NCBI RefSeq assembly: GCF_020554845.1
Contig: NZ_JAJCIA010000064.1
Location: 1-10,124 of the forward strand
DNA: 10,124 nucleotides
Direction: 5' to 3'
DNA from: Blautia faecis
GTDB lineage: Bacteria > Bacillota > Clostridia > Lachnospirales > Lachnospiraceae
Shown here: piece after piece, positions 1-7,019 of the stretch
How the letters are laid out: each line of letters starts with the position of its first letter
How positions within the stretch are numbered: the stretch's first letter is position 1
Program-made: the position numbers and the translations under genes
Notes under the pieces: generated by a model
The model's database searches: none
What the model was told of the DNA's origin: nothing
Seen by the model: the letters and a program-made list of their open reading frames with translations, nothing else

Positions 1-6
1 ACATTG

Positions 7-59
7 GGACATTTTCCTTTGTGGTATATTAGGACATTATCATAAATGGTTCATATGCA
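7..59. repeat. Two imperfect direct repeats, possible transposon end
   Basis: GGACATTTTC (7-16) recurs as GGACATTATC (33-42). The similarity continues as TGGT at 22-25 and 48-51, so two units of about 23-25 bp are spaced 26 bp apart, with about 17 of 25 positions matching. Iterated transposase-binding repeats near a terminus are typical of IS21-family elements, and TGCA at 56-59 could be the terminal CA. No transposase gene is visible because the body would lie to the left of the window. The IS21 assignment is inference. The alternative is a tandem operator or chance in AT-rich DNA. Confidence 0.35.
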
Positions 60-83
60 TCGCTGTAAAATGATAAATTTGGG

Positions 84-112
84 TTTACAAACCCATTAAA
101 ATGTGATACGCT
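84..112 (+). promoter_or_regulatory. Probable sigma-A promoter of the metG T-box transcript
   Basis: A -35 box TTTACA (84-89, five of six matches) is separated by 17 bp from a weak -10 box TACGCT (107-112). The -10 is preceded by TG at 104-105, an extended -10 signature. Predicted transcription would start near 118-120, just before the T-box base stem at 133. A short inverted repeat, TGGGTT/AACCCA (80-85/90-95), overlaps the -35 box and may be an operator or chance. Confidence 0.55.
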
Positions 113-117
113 CTTTT

Positions 118-442
118 ATATGAATTTATAAGCCAAACCCATAGAAAAAGAGAGTACATTTGCGTACCGCATTACAGAGAATCCCCCGGGAGATGAGCAG
201 TTAAGAGTTGCTTTTCCAGGCTGAGAGGGGGTGTGTATGGAACAGATGGAAGATGGCTTTGGAGGGGCGCAGTTGAAGTAATTTAGGCTGCGACAGGAAC
301 GCCTGTTATAGCGTAAGGGTATGAAGGTACCCGGTGAGATTCCCGAAGATGGTTTTTCCATCTGTACCGTGAGGCGGGAATGAATAGAAGTGGTAACACG
401 GGATAACTCGTCTTCTCAGTATATTTGAGAAGACGTTTTTTT
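118..442 (+). promoter_or_regulatory. T-box riboswitch leader of metG
   Basis: This is a transcription-attenuating leader that senses uncharged tRNA, here presumably tRNA-Met. The Stem I base is visible as 133-142 pairing with 253-262 (nine pairs, one mismatch). An upper segment CCCCC (183-187) pairs with GGGGG (227-231). A further stem ATTCCCG/CGGGAAT (339-345/375-381) encloses the hairpin AGATGG/CCATCT (347-352/358-363). The conserved T-box core reads AAGTGGTAACACGGG (388-402). AGAAG (386-390) can pair with CTTCT (412-416) to form the antiterminator, competing with the terminator. AUG triplets lie on the 3' side of Stem I at 237, 246 and 253; the one at 246-248 best fits an unpaired specifier loop, but I cannot decide this by eye. 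The downstream gene makes a methionine specifier the expected reading. Confidence 0.9.
409..442 (+). terminator. T-box intrinsic terminator upstream of metG
   Basis: A perfect 10-bp stem, CGTCTTCTCA (409-418) with TGAGAAGACG (426-435), has a 7-nt loop and is followed by seven T residues (436-442). Its 5' arm shares bases with the antiterminator, so this is the regulated off-state of the leader. Confidence 0.93.
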
Positions 443-506
443 ATGTTGTGACAGGAAGGAGAAGTTTAACCAGCTCTTTTTGTTACACAGAAAAGGAGGA
501 AATACA

Positions 507-2465
507 ATGAGTAAACCAAAATATTACATCACCACAGCCATTGCCTATACATCCGGCAAGCCGCACATTGGCAATACCTACGAGGCGGTTCTGGCAGACG
601 CCATTGCGCGTTATAAAAGACAGCAGGGCTACGACGTATTTTTCCAGACCGGAACTGACGAGCATGGCCAGAAGATTGAGCTGAAAGCAGAAGAAGCAGG
701 TGTTACACCTAAGGAATTCGTTGATAACGTATCCGGTCAGATCAAGAGCATCTGGGATCTGATGAACACATCCTATGACAAATTCATCCGTACCACAGAT
801 GAAGACCATGAGAAACAGGTTCAGAAGATTTTCAAGAAAATGTATGCAAAAGGGGACATCTACAAGGGAGAGTACGAGGGAATGTACTGTACTCCATGTG
901 AGTCCTTCTTCACAGAATCCCAGCTTGTAGACGGAAAATGTCCGGACTGCGGACGCCCATGCGTACCAGCTAAAGAAGAGGCTTATTTCTTCAAAATGAG
1001 CAAATACGCAGACCGTCTGATCGAGCACATTAAGACACATCCGGAATTCATTCAGCCGGAATCCCGTAAGAACGAGATGATGAACAACTTCCTTCTTCCG
1101 GGACTTCAGGATCTGTGCGTATCCAGAACTTCTTTCAAATGGGGAATTCCGGTAGACTTTGATCCGAAGCATGTTGTATATGTATGGCTGGATGCCCTGA
1201 CCAACTATATTACCGGAATCGGTTATGATTGCGATGGAGACAATTCTGAACTGTTTAACAAGATGTGGCCTGCCGACCTTCATCTTATTGGAAAAGATAT
1301 CATCCGTTTCCATACTATTTACTGGCCAATCTTCCTGATGTCACTGGATCTGCCTCTTCCGAAGCAGGTATTCGGTCATCCGTGGCTTCTCCAGGGCGAT
1401 GGAAAAATGAGCAAATCCAAAGGAAACGTTATCTACGCAGATGAGCTGGTTGATTTCTTCGGCGTTGATGCTGTCCGTTATTTCGTACTTCATGAAATGC
1501 CGTTTGACAACGATGGTGTGATCACCTGGGAGCTGATGGTAGAGCGTATGAATTCCGAGCTGGCAAATACTCTTGGAAACCTGGTAAACCGTACCATCTC
1601 CATGTCAAACAAATACTTTGGCGGCGTGGTAGAGAATAAAGGCGTAACAGAACCTGTTGACGATGATCTGAAGAGCTTCATTCTTTCTGTTCCTGCAAAG
1701 GTTGATGCAAAGATGGAGAAACTTCGTGTAGCAGATGCCATCACAGAAGTGTTCACTATTTTCAAACGCTGCAACAAATATATTGATGAGACAATGCCAT
1801 GGGCACTTGCAAAGGACGAGACCAAACAGGATCGTCTTGCAACCGTTCTTTACAATCTGGTTGAGGGCATTTGCATTGGAACCACTCTTCTTGAGTCCTT
1901 TATGCCGAACACAACAAAGAGAATCCTTGGTCAGTTAAATGCTTCAGAGAGAACTCTTGAGGATCTGAAGACATTTGGACTGTATCCGTCAGGAAACAAG
2001 GTAACAGATAAACCGGAGATCCTTTTTGCCCGTATGGACATCAAAGAAGTTATGGAAAAAGTAAACGAGCTTCATCCACCGAAAGAAGAGCCGAAGGAAG
2101 AAAAGCCAGAGGAGAAGGTTGTAGATATTGAGGCGAAGCCAGAGATCACATTTGATGATTTCGCAAAACTTCAGTTCCAGGTTGGTGAGGTTATTGCCTG
2201 TGAGGCAGTGAAGAAATCCAAGAAACTTCTTTGCTCTCAGGTTAAGATCGGAAGCCAGGTTCGCCAGATCGTATCTGGAATCAAGGCTTACTATACACCA
2301 GAGGAAATGGTTGGCAAAAAGGTTATGGTAGTAACCAACTTAAAACCAGCGAAACTTGCAGGAATTCTTAGTGAGGGAATGATCCTTTGCGCAGAGGATG
2401 CTGAGGGAAATGTATGCGTAGTCAGCCCTGAAAAAAATATGCCGGCAGGATCTGAAATCTGCTGA
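507..2465 (+). CDS. metG: Methionyl-tRNA synthetase
   Basis: A cytosolic enzyme that charges tRNA-Met with methionine using ATP. The 652-residue protein shows the class I signature HIGN (residues 20-23) and the KMSKS loop (300-304). It has a four-cysteine zinc knuckle, C128, C131, C145 and C148, and the sequence GTDEHGQKIE after the first Rossmann strand. A Lys/Glu/Pro-rich linker (about 524-545) leads to a C-terminal OB-fold tRNA-binding domain (about 548-652, with VGEVIACEAV and LKPAKLAGILSEGM) of the kind found in dimeric MetG. The length is normal for this two-domain form. The start at 507 is chosen over an in-frame ATG at 480 because AAGGAGGA (493-500) sits 6 nt upstream and the protein then begins in family fashion. 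It is controlled by the T-box leader. No clear terminator follows, so read-through into moaC is possible. Confidence 0.98.
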   Translation: MSKPKYYITTAIAYTSGKPHIGNTYEAVLADAIARYKRQQGYDVFFQTGTDEHGQKIELKAEEAGVTPKEFVDNVSGQIKSIWDLMNTSYDKFIRTTDEDHEKQVQKIFKKMYAKGDIYKGEYEGMYCTPCESFFTESQLVDGKCPDCGRPCVPAKEEAYFFKMSKYADRLIEHIKTHPEFIQPESRKNEMMNNFLLPGLQDLCVSRTSFKWGIPVDFDPKHVVYVWLDALTNYITGIGYDCDGDNSELFNKMWPADLHLIGKDIIRFHTIYWPIFLMSLDLPLPKQVFGHPWLLQGDGKMSKSKGNVIYADELVDFFGVDAVRYFVLHEMPFDNDGVITWELMVERMNSELANTLGNLVNRTISMSNKYFGGVVENKGVTEPVDDDLKSFILSVPAKVDAKMEKLRVADAITEVFTIFKRCNKYIDETMPWALAKDETKQDRLATVLYNLVEGICIGTTLLESFMPNTTKRILGQLNASERTLEDLKTFGLYPSGNKVTDKPEILFARMDIKEVMEKVNELHPPKEEPKEEKPEEKVVDIEAKPEITFDDFAKLQFQVGEVIACEAVKKSKKLLCSQVKIGSQVRQIVSGIKAYYTPEEMVGKKVMVVTNLKPAKLAGILSEGMILCAEDAEGNVCVVSPEKNMPAGSEIC

Positions 2466-2467
2466 TT

Positions 2468-2506
2468 TTGACCGGAAGCGTCCATCTGATATAGCCGGAA
2501 TATAAT
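2468..2506 (+). promoter_or_regulatory. Possible promoter for moaC
   Basis: TTGACC (2468-2473) has a poor TATAGC partner at 2490-2495 (16-bp spacer). A perfect TATAAT at 2501-2506 has no good -35 at 17 bp. Either could serve a separate moaC start, since metG is under T-box control and moaC probably has no reason to be. The call is weak. Confidence 0.3.
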
Positions 2507-2542
2507 ACAATAGGTTAATATTGTTATAAAAAGGGACGAATT

Positions 2543-3049
2543 ATGTGTAATAAATTAAGCCATTTTGATAAAAATGGTAATGCTGTTATGGTGGATGTCT
2601 CGGATAAACCGATTACCCACAGAACTGCAATTGCAACAGGTTCTATCCAGGTTGGAGCAGAAATCATGGAGCATCTTACTGCAGGCACTGTGGCAAAGGG
2701 AGACGTTCTTGGCGTTGCCAGAGTTGCCGGGATCATGTCTGTGAAGCACACCTCGGATCTGGTACCTATGTGCCATCCTTTGCCGGTTACCAAATGTACC
2801 ATTGATTTCGAAATTGAAAAAGAAAATGGAATTATCCGCACTTTTTGCACTGTGAAGACAGACGGTAAAACAGGCGTGGAAATGGAAGCACTTACCGGTG
2901 TGCAGGTGACTCTTCTTACAATTTATGATATGTGCAAGGCAATCGACAAGCATATGGTGATGACGGATATTCACCTGGTAGAGAAAACTGGCGGTAAGAG
3001 TGGAGATTTTTTATTCAAAGAAATAAAAACGAAGGGGGGAGAAAAATGA
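2543..3049 (+). CDS. moaC: Cyclic pyranopterin monophosphate synthase MoaC
   Basis: This enzyme converts the MoaA product 3',8-cyclo-dihydro-GTP to cyclic pyranopterin monophosphate, the first stable intermediate of molybdenum cofactor synthesis. At 168 residues it has the usual family length. Family landmarks run in order: [15 protein letters not shown] at the N-terminus, KGDV with K52 (matching E. coli K51), CHPL (77-80), [17 protein letters not shown] sequence around 107-119, IYDMCKA (127-133) with D129 and K132 (matching E. coli D128 and K131), and KSGDF near the end. The start has AAAGGGA (2530-2536) 6 nt upstream. Its stop overlaps the next gene as ATGA, so the two are translationally coupled. 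No moaA, moaE, moeA or molybdoenzyme gene is in the window, so the rest of the pathway must be encoded elsewhere. Confidence 0.96.
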   Translation: MCNKLSHFDKNGNAVMVDVSDKPITHRTAIATGSIQVGAEIMEHLTAGTVAKGDVLGVARVAGIMSVKHTSDLVPMCHPLPVTKCTIDFEIEKENGIIRTFCTVKTDGKTGVEMEALTGVQVTLLTIYDMCKAIDKHMVMTDIHLVEKTGGKSGDFLFKEIKTKGGEK

Positions 3050-3537
3050 AACGAGTAGCAATTATCACATCCAGTGATATGGGATTTCAGGGTAAGCGGG
3101 AAGATTTAAGCGGTCCGGCAATTAAGGAAATCGCAGAAAGAGAAGGCTATCAGGTAGTATCTATGGATATTCTTCCGGATGATCGTGCCATGCTTTCCAG
3201 ACGAATGGCGGAAATCGCAGATGAGAATCAGGCAGAACTGATTTTGACTACTGGTGGAACAGGTTTTTCCCCGCGGGATGTTATGCCGGAGGCCACCGAA
3301 GATATCACAGAACGTAAGGTTCCGGGAATCCCGGAAGCCATCCGCGCCTACAGCATGACGATCACAAAACGCGCCATGCTCAGCCGCGCCACAGCCGGAA
3401 TCCGGAAAAAGACTCTGATCATTAATCTTCCAGGCAGTCCGAAAGCAGTAAAGGAGAGTCTGGAATACATTATTGGAGCTCTTGACCATGGTATTGAGAT
3501 TATGACCGGGGAAGCTGGAAATTGTGCAAGGCAGTAA
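3046..3537 (+). CDS. MogA/MoaB-type molybdopterin adenylyltransferase
   Basis: The predicted role is to adenylate molybdopterin so that MoeA can insert molybdate. The 163-residue protein is a single MoCF-binding (MogA/MoaB) domain. It shows an N-terminal strand VAIITSSD (4-11), the nucleotide/pterin loop [17 protein letters not shown] (68-84) with D78 and E82, and the conserved C-terminal segment [13 protein letters not shown] (128-140). The length matches MogA/MoaB rather than the three-domain MoeA. The start has a G-rich site GGGGGGA just upstream (about 3034-3040) and overlaps the moaC stop, so the pair forms one operon. Sequence alone does not separate MogA from MoaB, so no symbol is given. 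A strong terminator follows. Confidence 0.92.
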   Translation: MKRVAIITSSDMGFQGKREDLSGPAIKEIAEREGYQVVSMDILPDDRAMLSRRMAEIADENQAELILTTGGTGFSPRDVMPEATEDITERKVPGIPEAIRAYSMTITKRAMLSRATAGIRKKTLIINLPGSPKAVKESLEYIIGALDHGIEIMTGEAGNCARQ

Positions 3538-3560
3538 ATATCCATAAATTTTATAGTAAA

Positions 3561-3618
3561 TGAGAATCCCCTCCACTATGCAGCAGTTGCTTTTGTGGAG
3601 GGGATTCTTAGTTTTTGG
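3561..3618 (+). terminator. Rho-independent terminator after moaC-mogA
   Basis: A perfect 13-bp stem, GAATCCCCTCCAC (3564-3576) with its complement at 3595-3607, extends outward by A-T, G-U and T-A pairs. The 18-nt loop is followed by TTAGTTTTT. It closes the plus-strand moa operon. The run of T residues lies only on the plus side, so I score it as one-directional. Confidence 0.88.
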
Positions 3619-3633
3619 GCTGACGAAGACTGC

Positions 3634-3750
3634 TTATGGCTGCTCTTTCATAGTTTTAAAATATTGGCTTGTTACAATCAGAGAGTTGTGCACCATATCT
3701 TCCAGTGCCTGATCTGTAAAATATGCGGCGTGAGTCAGCATAAGTACATT
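3634..3750 (-). pseudogene. Orphan C-terminal coding remnant beside the MITE
   Basis: On the minus strand, about 38 codons stay open from the inner edge of the MITE-like element to a TAA at 3634-3636. They encode a protein-like tail containing THAAYFTDQALEDMVHNSL and ending in FKTMKEQP. The amino-acid pattern, with alternating hydrophobic and charged residues, looks like a real terminal helix. The reading frame runs on into the MITE and has no start or ribosome site of its own. This fits the 3' end of a gene cut by insertion or deletion. I do not recognise the family; it vaguely resembles the terminal helix of M20 peptidases, which I would not rely on. Confidence 0.4.
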
Positions 3751-3913
3751 AGAGCCTGTTTGAAAAATCATTCCCGCAATCTGCACGCCCCACTTTGCGG
3801 TATATTTTGCCCGAATTCGGTTGCCGTAGCCCGCTACGGCGCCCTCATCCGGACAAAATCTCCCACAAATTGTGACGCACATCTTGCAGAAAGCCTTTTT
3901 CAAACACGCTCTA
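3750..3913. mobile_element. MITE-like element with terminal inverted repeats, TA-flanked
   Basis: The left end AGAGCCTGTTTGAAAAA (3751-3767) and the reverse complement of the right end, AGAGCGTGTTTGAAAAA (from 3912 leftwards), match at 16 of 17 positions. Taking TA (3750-3751 and 3912-3913) as a target duplication leaves a 160-bp element (3752-3911), the pattern left by IS630/Tc1-type transposition. The interior carries a hairpin GCCGTAG/CTACGGC (3823-3829/3834-3840) and a palindrome CCGAATTCGG (3811-3820). It holds no credible gene. It looks like a non-autonomous repeat, and the layout is familiar to me from Lachnospiraceae intergenic regions, though I cannot confirm copies here. Confidence 0.7.
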
Positions 3914-3920
3914 GGAAGAT

Positions 3921-5165
3921 CTATAATCCGAAATTTTTACGAATTACATTTGCAAGCAGCTCTGCAGTACCGTCAATTCCGAAATTGTTGCTGTTCAGCA
4001 TCAAATCCATATATTCGGTACTTCCTGGCTGTTGACCAAATGTGGCGATCAGTTCGCTGATGCTGTTGTATGCAGGTTCAAAAGCAGAAGTATCAGGCGT
4101 GTTTTCAAAGTATTCCAAAACGTAGCTGACGGCAGCGGCAGTACCATAGGTAAGTCCGTCCTCGTCCAGATCAAATTCCGGGGTATGGTGATTAGCGCCG
4201 GAACCTAATTCGTCATTTTTTATTCCCACGAAGGTTTCTACACCTGGAAACAGGCTGCACATATAACTGAAGGTTTCAGATGCCATCCATGGCTCACAAT
4301 CATATATGACATCTTCGCCGATCTGTTTCTTGATAGAATCAATATAGGTTTTTCTGCATGCAGGATAGTTCTCTGTAGGTAAAAGCTGTTCCAGCAATTT
4401 AAACTGGTAGGTACAGTAATTAAGAGGACAAATTGCAGCAACAATTCGTTCAAATTCTTTGATAAATTCTTCTCCGCTGCTTCGATCCATCATTCGGATG
4501 CTTCCCTCGCAGGTAAGCTTGTCGGGGATCAGGTTAAAGGTTGCTCCTGCATTGACAGAGCCCAGAGACCAGGTCAGAACGGTGTTGGGTTTTATGTATT
4601 TTAACCGGAGTGTATCAAGGTTGGAATATATGTCATGGAAACAGTCAATTACACTGTGAGCAAGATCCGGTCTGGAACCGTGTCCGCCTTTTCCGTTTAT
4701 TTCAAGTACGAAGTGGTAAAGGCCTGACATGGCAGAACCCTGGCAGCAGGAAAGTTTTCCTGTGGGAATGTCCTAACGCACATGAGAGGCGTAGCAGGTG
4801 TCAAACTTCATGTCCTTTTCTGCCATATAAGCCAGAAGCTTTTCTATATTCCGATGTCCTTCTTCTCCTTCCTCAAATATAAGGACAACGCGTCCATTTA
4901 GGGAAGCTTCCATATTCTTCAGTATTTTTGCGGCGGTAAGAAGCATGGCAATGTGGCCGTCATGGCCGCAGCCATGCATAACACCAGGATTTTTTGAAAT
5001 ACATATTTTTTTATTCTTAAGATTGGTCTCGGATTCCAGTATGGGAAGTGCATCGATGTCGGATCTGAGAAGAACTGTTTTTCCGGTACTGTCTCCGTTT
5101 ATATATGCAAAAATGCCACCGCCTGGTACCTGGACATAAGGAATATCAATTTTTTCAAGCTCCAC
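3921..5165 (-). pseudogene. M20-family amidohydrolase, amber-interrupted and N-terminally truncated
   Basis: Two minus-strand pieces, 5165-4776 and 4772-3921, lie in the same frame and are separated only by a TAG at 4773-4775. Together they form one 415-codon gene of the M20 (aminoacylase/AbgB-like) metallohydrolases, which cleave N-acyl or peptide amide bonds. Numbering from the GTG at 5165, metal-site landmarks are MHGCGHDGH (63-71), FEEGEEG (97-103) and the histidine of SHVR (127-130). After the stop come the dimerisation motif GKGGHGSRPD and a late NHHTPEFDLDED. Family members normally begin some 40 residues earlier with an HxxPE-type segment. Here upstream codons back to a TAG at about 5246-5248 do not resemble that segment, and the GTG has no strong ribosome site. 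The protein also continues about 57 residues past the usual C-terminal helix. Metal residues otherwise look intact, suggesting recent decay. Confidence 0.85.
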
Positions 5166-5240
5166 ATTATCTGTCGAATCTTCTGAATTATCAAGTATTT
5201 TTTGCTTTTTTGAAATTGTGTTTAAAATAGTTCGATGTTC

Positions 5241-5271
5241 GTTCTATTCACAGTAACAACTAAAATAGAAC
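5241..5271. repeat. Short inverted repeat upstream of tatD
   Basis: GTTCTATT (5241-5248) and AATAGAAC (5264-5271) form an 8-bp inverted repeat with a 15-nt spacer, about 25 bp upstream of the tatD -35 box. It has no T-run on either side, so it is not a good terminator. It may be an operator or a scar at the broken 5' end of the M20 gene. Confidence 0.3.
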
Positions 5272-5294
5272 TTCCAAAAAGAGGTTTATAACAC

Positions 5295-5324
5295 TTTACT
5301 GGTATGATTTTAGTATGCTATAAT
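5295..5324 (+). promoter_or_regulatory. Promoter of the tatD operon
   Basis: A perfect -10 box TATAAT (5319-5324) is preceded by TG (5316-5317), an extended -10. A -35-like TTTACT (5295-5300) stands 18 bp upstream. Transcription would start near 5331, about 26 nt before the tatD ATG. This is the only clear promoter for the four-gene run that follows. Confidence 0.7.
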
Positions 5325-5356
5325 TGTTGTATCGCAAAGAAAAATGAGGCAGAAAA

Positions 5357-6133
5357 ATGATATTTGATACACATGCACATTATGATGATGAGGCATTTAA
5401 CGAAGACAGAGATCAGATCCTTTCTTCCATGAAAGACGGGGGAGTGGGCTGTATTGTAAATGTGTGCGCGTCCGTCGGGGGATTTGGCGGGACCTTGGAA
5501 TTGATGAAAGCGTATCCTTTTGTGTATGGCGCAGTGGGGGTTCATCCCGACGATGCAGGAATTATGACACAGGATACTCTGGATGAGATCCGGCGTCTTT
5601 CCCATATGGAGAAAATGGTCGCCATCGGAGAAATCGGTCTGGATTACTACTGGCATAAGGAAGAGGCAGAGCATAAACAGCAGCAGGAGATGTTCCGGGC
5701 GCAGATGGACATTGCTAGGGAGGAGAAGCTGCCATTTATGATCCACAGCCGGGATGCAGCCGAGGACACTCTGGAGATTGTAAAGGAATATATGAAAAAA
5801 GATATGTTCGGAGGAATCATTCACTGCTTTTCCTACAGTAAGGAGATTGCGGCGGAATATTTGAAAATGGGACTTTATCTTGGCATTGGCGGCGTGCTTA
5901 CTTTCAAAAATGCAAAGAAGCTGAAAGAAGTAGCTGCCATAGCGCCGCTGTCCCAGATCGTTCTGGAAACGGACTGCCCTTACATGGCACCGGAGCCCAA
6001 TCGAGGCAGGAGAAATTCCTCCTTGAATCTGCCCTATGTTGCAGAAGCCCTGGCGCAGATCAAGGGAATTACTGCAGAAGAAGTAATTGCAGTGACGGAA
6101 GAGAATGCGAAGCGGTTATTATTCAGAGCATAA
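5357..6133 (+). CDS. tatD: TatD-family metal-dependent deoxyribonuclease
   Basis: A cytoplasmic TIM-barrel hydrolase of the TatD/YabD family, expected to act as a 3'-5' DNA exonuclease using divalent metals. At 258 residues it has typical length. Metal ligands can be read in order: H6 and H8 in FDTHAHYD, E92 in IGEIGLDYYW, H130 in FMIHSRDA, H156 in IIHCFSYS, and D206 in LETDCPYMAPEPNRG. GVHPDD (61-66) is another family hallmark. The ATG at 5357 has a modest ribosome site GAGGC (5346-5350). In many Firmicutes tatD lies close to metG and before rnmV-ksgA. Here it is about 2.9 kb from metG and is followed by unrelated genes, so the usual neighbourhood is rearranged. Only 25 bp separate it from the next gene, so it probably heads the operon. 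Confidence 0.96.
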   Translation: MIFDTHAHYDDEAFNEDRDQILSSMKDGGVGCIVNVCASVGGFGGTLELMKAYPFVYGAVGVHPDDAGIMTQDTLDEIRRLSHMEKMVAIGEIGLDYYWHKEEAEHKQQQEMFRAQMDIAREEKLPFMIHSRDAAEDTLEIVKEYMKKDMFGGIIHCFSYSKEIAAEYLKMGLYLGIGGVLTFKNAKKLKEVAAIAPLSQIVLETDCPYMAPEPNRGRRNSSLNLPYVAEALAQIKGITAEEVIAVTEENAKRLLFRA

Positions 6134-6158
6134 ATTTTGACGGACAAGGAGACAAGTA

Positions 6159-7019
6159 GTGCAAAGTCAGTTAGTATTTCAGGAAAAAAAAGAGAGGGAA
6201 CGACTGAGAAGACAGAATTTGCTGTTGTCACAGGCAGAGAAACCTGCGTTAGAGCATTTTTTTAAGGGAAAGTCAGAACTTTCTGTTCTGGATATTGGCT
6301 GCAATGATGGAGCCCGAACCTTTCACCGCTTTTCAGATGACAGGATTTCCAGGGTGATTGGCCTGGAGTATAATCAGCAGCTTGTGGAAAGAGCCAACAG
6401 TCAATTCGGAAATACTAAATTTTCTTTTTATCAGATGGATGTGGATCGGGATTCGTTTTCAGCGGACCTTCAGAAGCTCTGCGCAGAACCGGAAGACAGA
6501 GAATTTGACCTGATCTGTCTTTCTTTTGTATTAATGCATTTATATGATGGGGAAAAGCTGCTTCGCACATTGAAGAATTTTTTGAAAAAAGGCGGAGTGA
6601 TTTTTATCACAGAAAGCAATGACCGCATATCCACTTTGGCTCCAGATGAAAAGAATCTTCTTGGACAGTTTCTGGATATCTTAAAAGAGGACAAATACGC
6701 AGGAAAAAGAGAAACCGGTCAGGCCGTTCCCGGCTGGCTGACCAACTGCGGATACGATTATATCCATGTCTGGTGCAAGGAGATTTCCGCTGCCAAAGGC
6801 GAACAGCAGCAAAAAGAAGATATTTTCCAGACCTTTTTTTCCTATTTGCCCGAGGATGTGGAAATCTTGCTGGCGGAAGAACCGGATAACAGAAAATATC
6901 AGGACTGGCAGAACTGGCTGAAGAAGAATTATGAAGAACTTCAGCAGCTGATTCTGAGTGAGGAATCGGAGATTACAATGGGCATGCAGATTTTGTCCTG
7001 TGAGAAGGGAAGCTTATGA
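6159..7019 (+). CDS. Class I SAM-dependent methyltransferase
   Basis: A predicted cytosolic methyltransferase of unknown substrate, 286 residues. The SAM-binding core is clear: motif I LSVLDIGCNDGART (41-54), an acidic residue after the second strand in VIGLEYNQQL (66-75, E70), FYQMDVD (90-96), motif IV-like FDLICLSFVLMHLYD (116-130), and KKGGVIFITESND (143-155). A Lys/Glu/Gln-rich C-terminal tail (about 215-275) looks helical and may bind a partner. The start is GTG at 6159, supported by AAGGAG (6146-6151) 7 nt upstream; no better in-frame ATG comes before the motif I core. The stop overlaps the next gene as ATGA, so they are translationally coupled. The fold does not say whether it methylates protein, RNA or a small molecule. 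Confidence 0.85.
   Translation: MQSQLVFQEKKERERLRRQNLLLSQAEKPALEHFFKGKSELSVLDIGCNDGARTFHRFSDDRISRVIGLEYNQQLVERANSQFGNTKFSFYQMDVDRDSFSADLQKLCAEPEDREFDLICLSFVLMHLYDGEKLLRTLKNFLKKGGVIFITESNDRISTLAPDEKNLLGQFLDILKEDKYAGKRETGQAVPGWLTNCGYDYIHVWCKEISAAKGEQQQKEDIFQTFFSYLPEDVEILLAEEPDNRKYQDWQNWLKKNYEELQQLILSEESEITMGMQILSCEKGSL

Noticed and set aside
116..361. An 81-residue minus-strand open frame
   Set aside because: It lies wholly within the T-box leader, whose RNA structure explains the sequence.
480..506. An earlier metG start at 480
   Set aside because: The nine extra residues match nothing in the family, and the strong AAGGAGGA site lies between 480 and 507, inside that extension.
483..1313. A 276-residue minus-strand open frame inside metG
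   Set aside because: It is the antisense shadow of metG, with no ribosome site or recognisable domain. The same holds for the plus-strand frame at 9429-9983 inside upp.
3595..4035. A 146-residue plus-strand open frame
   Set aside because: It runs across the terminator arm, the coding remnant, the whole MITE and the end of the M20 gene, so it is a chance frame.
4773..4775. The in-frame TAG as a pyrrolysine codon
   Set aside because: Pyrrolysine is not known in M20 hydrolases, no pyl genes are in view, and the gene also lacks its N-terminus, so simple decay explains the stop better.
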